A stretch of 61,038 nt of DNA from Eubacterium sp. (GCA_017437905.1 JAFRWY010000067.1:1-61038); one strand, 5' to 3'; shown: positions 24,199 to 34,248, counted from the first letter of the stretch. Program-made: numbers and translations. The notes: generated by a model not told the origin, from the letters alone.

Positions 24199-26652
24199 TT
24201 AGCCAAGAACCACGACAACCTTATGGGTTGCTCCGTCACCCTTTACGGGGATTACATGTCCTTCAACAGCTTCGCCGTCTACGGTCATGCTCTTTACGCC
24301 CTTGCATACGTGATCCGGATTCTGAATCTCGATCTCATAGGTGTCACCGCGGAACTGACGGGAAGCCTTGAAGCCGTCCCATGCAGACGGGATGGAAGGA
24401 TCTACGGAAAGACCGTCCCAATCCGGTGTGATACCCAGGATGTACTGGGAGATGGCTACGAAGTTCCATGCAGCTGTACCTGTCAGCCAGGAGTTCTTAG
24501 CCTCACCGCTGCGTCCTGCATCCTTACCTGCGATCATCTGAGCATATACATAAGGCTCGGTTCTGTGCAGATCGGAAATCTCCTCGTTGAAAGCAGGAGC
24601 GATACGGCTGTACCAGTCAAATGCCTTGTCGCCCTGTCCTGCATAAGCAGCAGCAGCGATCATCCATGCGTTGTTGTGGCAGAACACACCTGCGTTCTCC
24701 TTATAACCTGCCGGGTAGGTGGAGATCTCACCGTACTCGATGTAATACTTTGTAAATGCCGGATTGTTCAGAACCAGACCGTACTGGCATCCGAGACGTT
24801 CCTCAACGGCAGCGATCACCTTGTCAGCCCAGCCTTCTTCCTTGCCAATGTCGGACATGATACCGAAGCCCTGGGGCTCGATGAAGATCTTGCCTTCCTC
24901 GTTCTCCTTGGAACCGACCTTGCGTCCCAGATCATCGTATGCACGGATGAACCAGTCGCCGTCCCAGCCGAACTCCTTGATCTTATCCTTCATCTTGTCA
25001 ATCTCAGCCTGAGCCTTCTCAGCCTCGGCAGTATCGCCCTTGTACTTGCAGAGTGCTACGTACTCCGGACCGGCATAGGTGAAGAGGGTAGCTACGAAGA
25101 GGGACTCAGCCACATCCGAGAAGCCCTTATCGCCATACTTCGGAGAAGTATAGGTCTGGAAGCTCTCGCCCGGTGTATCGGACCAGCAGGAGAGGTTCAG
25201 ACAGTCATTCCAGTCAGCACGCATGGAGAGCGGAAGTCCGTGAGGACCTGTGCTTCCTGCTACCTTGTAGAAGGACTGATGCAGGTGGTGCATCATGGAC
25301 TGTGCCAGAGACTCGTCGTTGCGATACGGAACCTGCTCATCCAGGATGGAGTAATCACCGGTCTCCTTGATATAGGAAGCGGTGGACAGGATCATCCACA
25401 GCGGGTCATCGGAGAAGTTTCCGCCCAGTGCATCATTTCCCTTCTTGGTAAGGGGCTGATACTGATGGAAGCATCCGCCGTCCTCGAACTGGGTAGCAGC
25501 CAGATCCAGAATACGCTCACGAGCGCGGTCCGGAATCTGATGTACGAATCCGAGAAGATCCTGGTTGGAATCACGGAAGCCCATACCGCGGCCGATACCG
25601 GACTCGAAGTAGGAAGCGGAACGTGACATGTTGAAGGTAACCATACACTGATACTGGTTCCAGATGTTAACCATGCGGTTAACCTTCTCATCCGGAGTAT
25701 CTACGTTGTACTTGGAGAGGAGTGCATCCCACATCTCCTTATTTTCTGCAAATGCAGCGTCAACCTTCTCAACGGTATCGAACTGCTTCATCATCTCATA
25801 AGCCTTGGACTTATTCATGGAGCCGTCGGCATTCCACTTGTTGTCCTTGCCGTTCTCTACATAACCGAGGATGAAGACAAGTGCCTTCTCTTCGCCCGGA
25901 GCAAGAGAGATCTTCAGGCTGTGGGAAGCGATGGGTGACCAGCCGTCTGCCTTGGAATTGGAGGACTGATCATTTACAACTACGTCCGGACGGTCAAAGC
26001 CGTTGTACAGTCCCAGGAAGGACTCACGGTCGCAGTCATATCCGTCGATATCGGAATTTACGGTATAGAATGCGAAATGATCGCGGCGCTCCTTGTACTC
26101 GGTCTTGTGGAAGAGGGTAGAGCCCTCAACCTCCATCTCACCGGTACTGAAGTTACGCTGGAAGTTGGTGGAATCATCCTCTGCATTCCAGAGGCACCAC
26201 TCCAGAAAGGAGAACAGGGTGAAGTTCTTCGGAGAGGTTCCCTCGTTCTTCAGAACCACCTTCTGGATCTCGCCGTTGTAGCCCTGGGGAACGAAGAAGG
26301 TAACTTCCGCCTTCAGCTCATGCTTCTTACCTGTGATCACGGTGTAACCCATACCGTGACGGCACTGATAGAAGTCAAGTGTGGTCTTTACCGGAGACCA
26401 GCCCGGATTCCAGATCACGCCATCATCGTTGATGTAGAAGTAACGTCCTCCCACATCCACGGGAACATTGTTGTAACGATAACGGGTAATACGACGCATA
26501 CGTGCGTCCTTGTAGAAATGATAGCCACCCGCTGTGTTGGAGATCAGCGAGAAGAAGCTCTCTGTTCCCAGATAGTTGATCCACGGATACGGAGTCTTCG
26601 GGGATGTGATGACATATTCTTTTGCAGCATCATCAAAGTAACCAAATTTCAT
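24199..26652 (-). CDS. Cellobiose phosphorylase (GH94)
   Basis: 817 aa from the ATG at 26652 (GAAGGGAAGG upstream); family members are about 810 aa. The N-terminal beta-sandwich includes [18 protein letters not shown] and [14 protein letters not shown]. The (alpha/alpha)6 catalytic domain shows [20 protein letters not shown] with the general-acid Asp, and [12 protein letters not shown]. Near the end are [17 protein letters not shown] and WDGLSVDP. The enzyme splits cellobiose with phosphate into glucose 1-phosphate and glucose in the cytoplasm, saving ATP. Chitobiose-type relatives exist, but the length and motifs fit cellobiose phosphorylase. The GH3 and epimerase genes nearby fit beta-glucan use. 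It has its own promoter and terminator. Confidence 0.93.
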   Translation of the reverse strand: MKFGYFDDAAKEYVITSPKTPYPWINYLGTESFFSLISNTAGGYHFYKDARMRRITRYRYNNVPVDVGGRYFYINDDGVIWNPGWSPVKTTLDFYQCRHGMGYTVITGKKHELKAEVTFFVPQGYNGEIQKVVLKNEGTSPKNFTLFSFLEWCLWNAEDDSTNFQRNFSTGEMEVEGSTLFHKTEYKERRDHFAFYTVNSDIDGYDCDRESFLGLYNGFDRPDVVVNDQSSNSKADGWSPIASHSLKISLAPGEEKALVFILGYVENGKDNKWNADGSMNKSKAYEMMKQFDTVEKVDAAFAENKEMWDALLSKYNVDTPDEKVNRMVNIWNQYQCMVTFNMSRSASYFESGIGRGMGFRDSNQDLLGFVHQIPDRARERILDLAATQFEDGGCFHQYQPLTKKGNDALGGNFSDDPLWMILSTASYIKETGDYSILDEQVPYRNDESLAQSMMHHLHQSFYKVAGSTGPHGLPLSMRADWNDCLNLSCWSDTPGESFQTYTSPKYGDKGFSDVAESLFVATLFTYAGPEYVALCKYKGDTAEAEKAQAEIDKMKDKIKEFGWDGDWFIRAYDDLGRKVGSKENEEGKIFIEPQGFGIMSDIGKEEGWADKVIAAVEERLGCQYGLVLNNPAFTKYYIEYGEISTYPAGYKENAGVFCHNNAWMIAAAAYAGQGDKAFDWYSRIAPAFNEEISDLHRTEPYVYAQMIAGKDAGRSGEAKNSWLTGTAAWNFVAISQYILGITPDWDGLSVDPSIPSAWDGFKASRQFRGDTYEIEIQNPDHVCKGVKSMTVDGEAVEGHVIPVKGDGATHKVVVVLG

Positions 26653-26725
26653 TGAGTTGACCTTCCCTTCTTTAGTATTTTCGGTCTTCTGCGAGGGTAT
26701 CGGTACCTCCGCAGAGTTAAGAATA

Positions 26726-26754
26726 ATTATAATGGATTTGCACATAAAACACAA
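26726..26754 (-). promoter_or_regulatory. Promoter of cellobiose phosphorylase
   Basis: Minus strand: TTGTGT (26749-26754), a 17-bp spacer and TATAAT (26726-26731). Confidence 0.75.
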
Positions 26755-26775
26755 GGAGAATCGCGCCACAAAATC

Positions 26776-26820
26776 GAAAAAGAAAAAGATCGGCGAAGGA
26801 TATATCCCCCGCTGATCTTT
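26776..26820 (-). terminator. Terminator of the aldose epimerase gene
   Basis: AAAGATCGGCG (26785-26795) pairs with CGCTGATCTTT (26810-26820). On the minus strand TTCTTTTTCG follows. Confidence 0.8.
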
Positions 26821-26854
26821 CGTCTTAGTTATGTAAATCAATACCGGTGTCCGG

Positions 26855-27871
26855 TCATTTTCCCTGTCTTACATAGATCCGTTCCACGACGGTCTTGGAC
26901 TCTCCGGGAGCCAGTTCACGGTAGCCGGATTCCTCCGCAGGAATCGGAAGATTCGGAGCATTGATGATCCAGGTGCAGGGCTCCGGACAGAAGTAGTCCT
27001 TTCTTCCCCATTCATTCCAGAGGATCCAGAACTTGAAATCATCACTGATCTCATAGACGATCTCCACCTTGGTGGTAAGGTCCGTAACCACGGCACCGCG
27101 GAACTCCCTTCCGTCGAGATCACCGATGGCGGTGGTGTAAACGTCGTTGTCGATCACATGCTTTACGGGAATCTGCGAGCCGGTAAGATACTGACGGTCG
27201 TGATTGCCGTGAGGCTGCATGTCCAGTGTCGGGCAGAAATCCCGGCCCAGCTCCCATTTCTCTCCGATGGGAACGTAGAGACGGGAATCCATGCCGTCGG
27301 AACCCTCGATAAAGGGATCCTTGATGGCTGTATGGTTGCACATGCCGAAGGGCAGCTGCCGGTCTTCGGACAGATTGGTCATGGTAAATTCATACCGCAT
27401 GCCGGAAGCCTCCAGCGTGAAGGTGAAGTCCGCCCGGAAGCTGACAGGGAAGGTCTTGAACATGGGATCCTTCTCGTCATAGGTATAGCTTGTCTTTGCG
27501 ATGGCAGCGGTGGCGGTAGTTTCCGCGGAAACGATCTCATGCTCCCGAAGGTGCAGGAAGCCGTGGATATAATTGCCGTAATCCGGCTCGTTGATCGGGA
27601 ACTGGTAGGTATAGTCGCTGCATTTTAAAACACCGCCGGAGAGACGGTTATGAAGATACAGTGTCGGGAGCCCCCAGGTCACACGGTCGGACTCGATCTC
27701 TTCTATAGTCCGGCTGTCATCGTTCCGGAAGATATCCGCACCGGTGGCGCTGTCCTGCATACGGATCAGATTGCTGCCGAGAAAGGGAGCGACCATAGCG
27801 GTGTAGGTGCCGGCTTCCAGGCTGATGACGTCCTTGCCTTTCCATTTGATAACTTCTGCTTTAATACTCAT
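26855..27871 (-). CDS. Aldose 1-epimerase-like sugar mutarotase
   Basis: 338 aa from the ATG at 27871, with AGGAGGG upstream. A galactose-mutarotase-type beta-supersandwich is recognisable from [13 protein letters not shown] and [15 protein letters not shown], which carry the His residues expected in the active site, and from the late acidic KFWILWNEW region. The enzyme would interconvert sugar anomers, useful for feeding the glucose or glucosides produced by the adjacent cellobiose phosphorylase. It has its own promoter and terminator, so it is co-located rather than in one operon. Confidence 0.85.
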   Translation of the reverse strand: MSIKAEVIKWKGKDVISLEAGTYTAMVAPFLGSNLIRMQDSATGADIFRNDDSRTIEEIESDRVTWGLPTLYLHNRLSGGVLKCSDYTYQFPINEPDYGNYIHGFLHLREHEIVSAETTATAAIAKTSYTYDEKDPMFKTFPVSFRADFTFTLEASGMRYEFTMTNLSEDRQLPFGMCNHTAIKDPFIEGSDGMDSRLYVPIGEKWELGRDFCPTLDMQPHGNHDRQYLTGSQIPVKHVIDNDVYTTAIGDLDGREFRGAVVTDLTTKVEIVYEISDDFKFWILWNEWGRKDYFCPEPCTWIINAPNLPIPAEESGYRELAPGESKTVVERIYVRQGK

Positions 27872-27955
27872 AAGATGCCCTCCTGTTTCCTTCGCATAAC
27901 AATGAATTAAGCTATGCCCCATCGGGGAATGATGCCCCGTTCAGAGGTAACAATT

Positions 27956-27984
27956 ATTGTATCATATTTTGGATTGTGTTACAA
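27956..27984 (-). promoter_or_regulatory. Promoter of the aldose epimerase gene
   Basis: Minus strand: TTGTAA (27979-27984), a 17-bp spacer and TACAAT (27956-27961). Confidence 0.7.
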
Positions 27985-28066
27985 TACGTTCACGGCACGT
28001 TAAAGCAAAGCATGCGTGCTTTGGTCATACGACATATTACAGGTGTTGGTTTTTGGAGGGATCCCC

Positions 28067-29293
28067 ATGCAGATGTGGATGGTATGGATGATATGGATCG
28101 TTTTTACGGAGGTGTTCTTCGGGCTTCTGGCGGATGCGATCTCGGAATGCAGAGGATATGCGAAATCCTGGTTCTATCCGGGACTTTTTCTCGGCCCCAT
28201 CGCGATCCTGATCCTTCTTACGAAGCCGGATCCGGAAGGACAGATCCGGTATATCGATATACGGAAAACTGCGGCTCAGGGGCCGCGGATGGAGCTGGAC
28301 CCGAAGACCGGTATGATGATCCCTTCCATGGTCACCGAGTCCGACCGGTCGGTCGTGATCCGGAACGGGTACAGGAGAAATGTGACGAAGATCATGCAGA
28401 TCGGAACGGAACTGGCAGGCATCGCCGTCATCCTCCGTCTGGCCACACTGATTCTTTCCATATTTACAAATGAGATCTCTGCGGAGAAGATGCACATCAT
28501 TTTCGAATTCTCCGCCCTTATCCTTCTGTTCGTTATGGGAATGAAATGTACCGAGAGCAACAAAGCGCTGGGGCTGGGACTCCTGCCGCTGCTGCTTCTT
28601 CTGATCCGTTATACCATCGATATGGGACGGATGATCGAAACCAAAGGTTCTTACGGCGGCTTCCACAATGCCTGGAGGACCTACGGGGGCTATGTGATAA
28701 CGACCCTTCTCTGTCTGGTCGCATTCTTCATCGTTCTCGTGCAGTCCCAGGGCAGCCGGGTGAAAACGGCGGAAGGGAAGACCACGGGGAGACCGCGGCG
28801 CTGGGGAACCATCGTTCTCGGAAGCATGTGTGCACTGATGATTGTCTTCCGCCTGTTGCAGGGCGCGGAGGAGGTGGGAGAGTATCTGGGTAAAAAGAAT
28901 GCCAGTACGGGACTTACGGTCTGGATCAACCTGCTTTCCACCCTGATCAGTATCTGTTTTTATATGGCATATATCTGTGTTGCCCTCCGGGAAGGACTGG
29001 CAGCGGAAGCGGAAGAGGTCACGGAAGCGGAGCCGGTGAACCCCGGAGCCGGAGGTGCAAAGGCGGAGCAGACAGCGGGACAGGAAGTCCCGGGGCTGCC
29101 GCAGTATCCGAAGTATCCGGAACTGCCTTCGTATTCCCGGACACCGAAGATCCTGCAGGCACCGGAGCAGCTAAAGTACCTCGAACCACCGGAGCCGCCC
29201 CAGTACATTGAGGCACCGGAGCCGGAGACGCCGCAGATCCTGGAACCCCGGCAGCCGTCGCAGCCGCCGGAGGATCCGCATTTTCCGGTCTGA
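28067..29293 (+). CDS. Polytopic membrane protein with proline-rich tail
   Basis: 408 aa from the ATG at 28067 (GGAGGG at 28055-28060); a longer frame to 28016 lacks support. The N-terminus is hydrophobic (MWMVWMIWIVFTEVFFGLL, PGLFLGPIAILILL). Further membrane segments are near residues 115-135, 145-160, 165-185, 205-230, 255-270 and 285-305. The last ~80 residues are a Pro/Glu/Tyr-rich repetitive tail (PEPPQYIEAPEPETPQ). I do not recognise the family. It is monocistronic, ending at a strong terminator. The tail looks like a flexible protein-binding or wall-spanning segment. Confidence 0.8.
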   Translation: MQMWMVWMIWIVFTEVFFGLLADAISECRGYAKSWFYPGLFLGPIAILILLTKPDPEGQIRYIDIRKTAAQGPRMELDPKTGMMIPSMVTESDRSVVIRNGYRRNVTKIMQIGTELAGIAVILRLATLILSIFTNEISAEKMHIIFEFSALILLFVMGMKCTESNKALGLGLLPLLLLLIRYTIDMGRMIETKGSYGGFHNAWRTYGGYVITTLLCLVAFFIVLVQSQGSRVKTAEGKTTGRPRRWGTIVLGSMCALMIVFRLLQGAEEVGEYLGKKNASTGLTVWINLLSTLISICFYMAYICVALREGLAAEAEEVTEAEPVNPGAGGAKAEQTAGQEVPGLPQYPKYPELPSYSRTPKILQAPEQLKYLEPPEPPQYIEAPEPETPQILEPRQPSQPPEDPHFPV

Positions 29294-29334
29294 ATGTATT
29301 TAAATGAAAAAATGACATTTGTCATGTGGAATCC

Positions 29335-29390
29335 ATACCACCTGGTGACATACCTCACTTACGAAGTATGCCGCCGGGTGGTATATTTTT
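29335..29390 (+). terminator. Terminator after the proline-tailed membrane protein
   Basis: ATACCACC (29335-29342) and CATAC pair with GTATG and GGGTGGTAT (29376-29384), followed by ATTTTTA. Confidence 0.8.
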
Positions 29391-29487
29391 ATCAGAACAA
29401 AGGAAATGCTGCCGCAAAGAAGGACAGCCGGATGCAGCCGGACAGAATCCATCAGCGGTCCGGCAGGATACAGGAAAGGAACAGAGT

Positions 29488-30435
29488 ATGAGTGAGACAG
29501 TAGTAAAGGTAACAAATCTCGTAAAGCGGTACAAGGAACTGATCGCGCTGGACAATTTCAGTCTGGAGATCGAGAAGGGTGAGGTCTTCGGCCTGCTGGG
29601 GCCCAACGGCTCCGGCAAATCCACAACGATCAACTGCCTCCTGTCACTGCTGACCTACGACAAGGGTGAGGTACAGATCTTCGGCGAGAAGATGACGGCC
29701 AACCGCCGTGACCTGAAGCGCCGGATCGGTCTGGTGAGCCAGAACGTGGCGGTTTTCGATGAACTGACTGTCTATGAAAATGTGGATCTCTTCTGCGGCC
29801 TTTACGTGCAGGATAAAAATGAGCGCCGGAAGCTGGTGGAAGAAGCCATTGAGTTTGTAGATATCGGGGACTTCCGGAAATTCTATCCGAAGAAACTGTC
29901 CGGCGGTCTTCTCCGGAGACTGAACATCGCCTGCGGTATCGCCCATAAGCCGGAACTTATCATTTTCGATGAGCCGACGGTTGCGGTGGATCCCCAGTCC
30001 CGGAACAAGATCCTGGAAGGGATCACCGAACTGAACCGGCAGGGAGTAACGATCATTTACACCTCTCATTATATGGAAGAAGTTGAGCAGATCTGCTCCA
30101 GGATCCTGATCATGGATAAGGGGAAGGAAGTGGCTTCCGGTACCTCCGAGGAGCTGAAGCGGAAGATCAAAAACACCGAAAGCGTGATCGTGGATATCAA
30201 GAAGATCTCCGAGAAGGATATCGAAGGCATCCGGGCACTGAACCACGTGTACGAAGTGAATTACACGGATCAGCGGATGACCATCAAATGCAGCGGCGGC
30301 CGCCACAATATCTCCCATGTGGTTGAGTATCTGGCGGAGCATGAACTTAGCTACGACCGGATCTTCTCCGAGATGCCCACACTGAATGACGTATTCCTGG
30401 AGATCACCGGCAAGGAACTGAGAGATAAGGACTGA
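29488..30435 (+). CDS. ABC transporter ATP-binding protein (system 1)
   Basis: 315 aa from the ATG at 29488 with AAAGGA upstream; the frame is open back to 29326. Walker A LLGPNGSGKSTT, Q-loop VSQNVAV, signature LSGGLLRRLNIA, Walker B LIIFDEPTVAVDP and the switch TSHYMEEVE are complete. The signature has LSGGL instead of LSGGQ. A C-terminal ~90-residue extension is typical of drug/bacteriocin exporter ATPases. It energises the two permeases that follow. Substrate unknown; export of a lipid, peptide or drug is likely. Confidence 0.92.
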   Translation: MSETVVKVTNLVKRYKELIALDNFSLEIEKGEVFGLLGPNGSGKSTTINCLLSLLTYDKGEVQIFGEKMTANRRDLKRRIGLVSQNVAVFDELTVYENVDLFCGLYVQDKNERRKLVEEAIEFVDIGDFRKFYPKKLSGGLLRRLNIACGIAHKPELIIFDEPTVAVDPQSRNKILEGITELNRQGVTIIYTSHYMEEVEQICSRILIMDKGKEVASGTSEELKRKIKNTESVIVDIKKISEKDIEGIRALNHVYEVNYTDQRMTIKCSGGRHNISHVVEYLAEHELSYDRIFSEMPTLNDVFLEITGKELRDKD

Positions 30436-30478
30436 TGTCATTCTGACGGGAGCCTGCATTTAAAGGCACAGAATGACA
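30436..30478 (+). repeat. Inverted repeat before the permease ribosome-binding site
   Basis: TGTCATTCTG (30436-30445) and CAGAATGACA (30469-30478) form a perfect 10-bp stem with GCCT/AGGC inside. It starts at the ATPase stop and ends beside AAGGAGG. It belongs to the dispersed TCATYCTGA family of this window. Confidence 0.75.
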
Positions 30479-30489
30479 AGGAGGCAGAT

Positions 30490-31698
30490 ATGCTTAGAAT
30501 ATACAGTTATTACATTAAAAAGATCTTCCGGACGAAGACCGTGGTCTTCTGGGGGCTGGCATTTCCGATCATCCTGGGAAGCCTGTTCTACTTCGCATTC
30601 GGATCCATCTACGGACAGCAGTCCTCCAGGGCCATGAAGGTGGCCATCGTGGGATATGGGGCCGAGTCCCATGCATTCGTAAAGGTGCTGGAAGGCCTTA
30701 CCTACGAGAACGGAAATAAAATGATGGATCTGACATTTACCACCGAGGATGCGGCCCGGGCCATGCTGCGGCTGGACGCGGCCGGTGATAAGCAGGCGAA
30801 AGCCGTCTTCGGATCCGACATCGAGAAGGATGAAACCGGTGAGACCAAGCGGGTCATCGGTATCATAAAGATCGGGAGTGACGGAAGCGTGACACTTACC
30901 ATCGCCGAAAATGATATGTACCAGAGTATCCTGGCGGGTATCGTCAGTTCCTACCGTGCAAAGGCGGACCTTCTGGCAGACAGTGCCCAAAGAGGAGAGG
31001 AAGCCTTCGCAAAGGCAGAGGCTTCGGTGGCGAAGGATATGGAATATGTGGTGAGCCAGGGAGCACAGGGAGAGAACAAGGACCCGTATGTGCCGTACTT
31101 CTACAACTTGATCGCCATGATGTGCATGCTGGCATCCACCAACATATTGGATGCGGTGGTCAGCCTGCAGCCCAACTGCTCGAATACCGGACTTCGTGTG
31201 GGAGCCTCCGGTGTCAGCAAGTTCAAGTTTGAAGCCGGCGTGATCCTGGCGGTTCTTACCTTCCAGCTGATCTGCATGGGTATTGCCCTGTTCTATCTGC
31301 TGGGGATTCTGAAGATCAGATTCGGAGGAGAGATCCCCATGATCATAGTGACTTCCGTACTGGGAGTGCTTATGGGCTGCGGTCTCGGGTATTTCGTATC
31401 CCATATCGGACGGTTTACCTACGGCGTGAAGAATACGATCCTGACCCTGATCACCATGGGCGGCGGCGCCATTTCCGGTCTGTATGCCGTACAGCTGAAA
31501 GCCGTGGTTGAGGAGTCGGCACCCATCATAAACCGGATCAACCCCATGTCCGTCATCACGGATGCATTTTACTCACTGAATATGTTCGGAGTCGGAGACC
31601 GTTATTTCCGGGCCATCATCACTATGCTGGCACTGACTGCAGGACTGTTCCTGCTGGGAGCTGTCCTTTCAAGGAGGAATCAGTATGAGTCTTTATAA
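30490..31698 (+). CDS. ABC-2 type permease (system 1, first subunit)
   Basis: 402 aa with an N-terminal membrane anchor (VVFWGLAFPIILGSLFYFAF), a large extracytoplasmic-type loop (residues ~40-195), then five or six membrane helices from about residue 200, as in ABC-2 exporters. AAGGAGG precedes the start. Its last 14 bp overlap the next permease, so the pair is translationally coupled and likely forms a heterodimer served by the upstream ATPase. Confidence 0.9.
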   Translation: MLRIYSYYIKKIFRTKTVVFWGLAFPIILGSLFYFAFGSIYGQQSSRAMKVAIVGYGAESHAFVKVLEGLTYENGNKMMDLTFTTEDAARAMLRLDAAGDKQAKAVFGSDIEKDETGETKRVIGIIKIGSDGSVTLTIAENDMYQSILAGIVSSYRAKADLLADSAQRGEEAFAKAEASVAKDMEYVVSQGAQGENKDPYVPYFYNLIAMMCMLASTNILDAVVSLQPNCSNTGLRVGASGVSKFKFEAGVILAVLTFQLICMGIALFYLLGILKIRFGGEIPMIIVTSVLGVLMGCGLGYFVSHIGRFTYGVKNTILTLITMGGGAISGLYAVQLKAVVEESAPIINRINPMSVITDAFYSLNMFGVGDRYFRAIITMLALTAGLFLLGAVLSRRNQYESL

Positions 31699-32890
31699 GG
31701 CATTCTTCAAGATCATAAAGAAAAACCGTTTCAGTGTGATCCTGTACTTTGTGATCACCCTTGGTGTTCTGATGCTGCTGAACGGTATCTATGCAAATAA
31801 CGAGAGCAAGAAGGCAACACTGGATAAATACAGCATCTATGTGGAGAATCAGGATGATTCCGAGTATGCAAAGGCCGTGGTCGGATATCTGACGGACGCC
31901 CATAAGGTGAAGGATAAGGAACTGACCGGGGATCAGATCAAGGATCTTCTTTACTATGAGCAGATCGTAGCTTATATCCGCATCCCTAAGGGCTTTGGCG
32001 AGACATTTGCAGCAACCGGGGAGAATAAGATCGTGAACACCTACGACGATTCCATGCCGGTGGGCATTTACATTTCCCTGCAGCTGGACAACTACCTGAA
32101 CTCCCTCAGGGGATATGTGGAGCAGGGCCTCAGTGTTGAGGAAGCATCGAAGAAAACAACGGAATCCCTGGACATCACAAAATATGTATCCGTAAATGCA
32201 GAGGAGCAGCAGCGGTTCGGTACCCAGAAGGGTAACTTCAACTACCTGCCCTTCGGTATCATTTCCGTCCTGATCATGGGCGTCTTCCCGGCGGTAGTAT
32301 CCTTCAGTCAGGGAGAGAAGAAGAACCGGATCCAGGTGTCTTCCATAACGCCCGGTAAGAGGAACGGATGGATCTTCGCGGGAGCAGCGACCTTTTCCCT
32401 GGTGCTCCTTCTGATCCTGGTTCTGGTTGCAACCTTCATGGGCGGCAGCAGTGGCGGGGTTCCGGGGTATGTGGACGACGGTGCGGCATCCGCAGCAAGC
32501 AGCACCTTCATCTTTTCGGAAACCTGGTGGCTGGCGGTTGCAAATGCATGCGTGTACACTCTGGTGGTAGCCATGATGATCTCCATGCTGGCCAATATCC
32601 CGTTCCTTGCGGCGGCGCCGGCAGCTGCATTTTCGAACATCATCGGCCTTGGCTTCTGCTTCCTGGGCGGAACCTTCGTACCCCTCAGTATTCTCGGAGA
32701 CGGCGTGCTGAAGGTGGGACGGTTCCTTCCGAACTACTGGTACTCTACGGCAGTGAACCGCATCTTTGAAGGCGGAACCCTTTCGGATGTGTGGGACTGC
32801 TTTGCCATCCAGCTGGGCTTCGGATTCGCGTGCCTCTTTATCGGCCTGGCGGTTGCACGCGTAACCGCCGACCAGAAGCAGGTTAACTGA
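31685..32890 (+). CDS. ABC-2 type permease (system 1, second subunit)
   Basis: 401 aa, same plan as its partner: N-terminal helix (FSVILYFVITLGVLMLL), a soluble loop with KYSIYVENQDD and IRIPKGFGETF, then membrane helices including FGIISVLIMGVFPAVVSF. GGAGG within the upstream gene drives the start at 31685. It completes an ATPase-permease-permease exporter. Confidence 0.9.
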   Translation: MSLYKAFFKIIKKNRFSVILYFVITLGVLMLLNGIYANNESKKATLDKYSIYVENQDDSEYAKAVVGYLTDAHKVKDKELTGDQIKDLLYYEQIVAYIRIPKGFGETFAATGENKIVNTYDDSMPVGIYISLQLDNYLNSLRGYVEQGLSVEEASKKTTESLDITKYVSVNAEEQQRFGTQKGNFNYLPFGIISVLIMGVFPAVVSFSQGEKKNRIQVSSITPGKRNGWIFAGAATFSLVLLLILVLVATFMGGSSGGVPGYVDDGAASAASSTFIFSETWWLAVANACVYTLVVAMMISMLANIPFLAAAPAAAFSNIIGLGFCFLGGTFVPLSILGDGVLKVGRFLPNYWYSTAVNRIFEGGTLSDVWDCFAIQLGFGFACLFIGLAVARVTADQKQVN

Positions 32891-32924
32891 CAAGGGTATT
32901 AGACTTTTCGGCGGATTTGTAGCA

Positions 32925-32953
32925 TTGACAAATAATCTCTTTTAGAGTATTCT
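32925..32953 (+). promoter_or_regulatory. Promoter of the small lipoprotein gene at 32997
   Basis: TTGACA (32925-32930), a 17-bp spacer and TATTCT (32948-32953). Confidence 0.75.
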
Positions 32954-32996
32954 TTTTCCTTGAAAATATAGTGTCCCGTCAGGAACGAGGGAAAGG

Positions 32997-33401
32997 ATGG
33001 TAAAGGATATGAAGAAAGTAACAAAGAAACTGGTACTGCTGCTTTGCCTGTGCATGCTTGCAGCAACCCTGGCAGCCTGCGGAAAGGATCAGGCAGTCGT
33101 TGATGCTTCCGGGACCTATACAGGTCAGTACGGTAAGTACGTAGGAGATTCGGATGATGACAAGAACACAAAGGATGCATTCTCCATCGTGTTGAAGGAT
33201 GATGGAACAGGAACCTTCAAGAGAGACGGGAATGAGTATGACATTACAAAGTGGACCATCAACGGAACCAGCTTTACGATGGAAGAGAAGTTTATGGGTA
33301 TGGTGAACAATTACACGGGAACCCTGAATGGTAACAGCCTGGAGATATTCAACGGTGAACCGGGCAATTCGTTTACTTATCAGTATGTATTGTCAAAGTA
33401 A
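32997..33401 (+). CDS. Small lipoprotein, lipocalin-like
   Basis: 134 aa with a lipoprotein signal ending LAATLAAC at Cys28, then a beta-rich domain: GTYTGQYGKYVGD, FSIVLKDDGTGTFKRDG, YDITKWTINGTSFTM, YTGTLNGNSLEIF. The start at 32997 has GAGGG 8 bp upstream; an ATG at 33009 is an alternative. The layout matches the lipoprotein at 21302-21694, and both look like single-domain lipocalin-type binders. It lies between two ABC exporters with its own promoter. Function unknown. Confidence 0.8.
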   Translation: MVKDMKKVTKKLVLLLCLCMLAATLAACGKDQAVVDASGTYTGQYGKYVGDSDDDKNTKDAFSIVLKDDGTGTFKRDGNEYDITKWTINGTSFTMEEKFMGMVNNYTGTLNGNSLEIFNGEPGNSFTYQYVLSK

Positions 33402-33450
33402 ACCGTTTATCATCACAATCTGACCGTTTGTGTCAAAAATATATACACGG

Positions 33451-33513
33451 GAACCTCCCTTTGGTAGACTCGCATCAACAAGTGAGCCAAAGTCACCGAA
33501 GGGAGGTTTTCTT
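33451..33513 (+). promoter_or_regulatory. Ribosome-binding-site-sequestering leader hairpin of ABC system 2
   Basis: AACCTCCCTTTGGT (33452-33465) pairs with ACCGAAGGGAGGTT (33495-33508), with one U-G wobble. GACT/AGTC (33467-33470/33491-33494) extends the stem. The AAGGGAGG ribosome-binding site of the next gene is inside the stem, and TTTTCTT follows. A competing stem, CTTTGG (33459-33464) with CCAAAG (33487-33492) plus CTC/GAG, excludes the first. Two exclusive folds suggest switching. Confidence 0.65.
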
Positions 33514-34248
33514 ATGAATAAAAGTACAGCGATCCGGATTTCGGATCTTACAAAAAAGTACGGTGAAAAAACGGCAGTGGACCGGTTGAACCTTGAAGTG
33601 CAGGAAGGGGAAATGTTCTCCCTGCTGGGCGTGAACGGCGCAGGCAAGACCACAACCATCCGCATGCTGTCCTGTCTTTCCACACCCACCTCAGGCAGTG
33701 CCGAAGTCTTCGGACATGATGTGACGAAGGAAGCGGATACCGTAAAAAACATCGTGGGGATCTCCACACAGGATACGGCCGTGGCCGAGAAGCTGACGGT
33801 GGAAGAGAACCTCCGTTTCATGGCGGAGATCTACGGAAAGAACAAAGACGATGCAGCCCGGGTGATCCGTGACTTCGGACTGGAAGAAGTCCGGAGCAGG
33901 AAAGCAAAGACCCTTTCCGGAGGATGGAAGAGAAGACTCTCCATCGCCATGGCGGTGATCGGTGATCCGAAGATCCTCTTCCTGGATGAACCCACCCTGG
34001 GGCTGGACGTTCTGGCCAGAAGAGAACTCTGGAAGATCATCGGGAAGTTGAAGGAACATACAACCATTATTCTTACCACCCATTATATGGAAGAAGCAGA
34101 AGCCCTGTCCGACCGGATCGGGATCATGATCAACGGACGACTGGTACAGCTGGGAAATCTGGAGGAACTGGAAGCCGCGACCGGCAGGAAAGGACTGGAA
34201 GAAGTCTTCGTCCATGTGGCTGAAAAGGAAGGTGCATATCATGAATAA
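33514..34248 (+). CDS. ABC transporter ATP-binding protein (system 2)
   Basis: 244 aa from the ATG at 33514 behind AAGGGAGG; the frame back to 33430 runs through the leader hairpin. Walker A LLGVNGAGKTTT, Q-loop STQDTAV, signature LSGGWKRRLSIA, Walker B ILFLDEPTLGLDV and switch TTHYMEEAE are all present. It is a compact exporter ATPase lacking the long C-terminal extension of system 1. The permease start overlaps its end by 8 bp. Confidence 0.92.
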   Translation: MNKSTAIRISDLTKKYGEKTAVDRLNLEVQEGEMFSLLGVNGAGKTTTIRMLSCLSTPTSGSAEVFGHDVTKEADTVKNIVGISTQDTAVAEKLTVEENLRFMAEIYGKNKDDAARVIRDFGLEEVRSRKAKTLSGGWKRRLSIAMAVIGDPKILFLDEPTLGLDVLARRELWKIIGKLKEHTTIILTTHYMEEAEALSDRIGIMINGRLVQLGNLEELEAATGRKGLEEVFVHVAEKEGAYHE

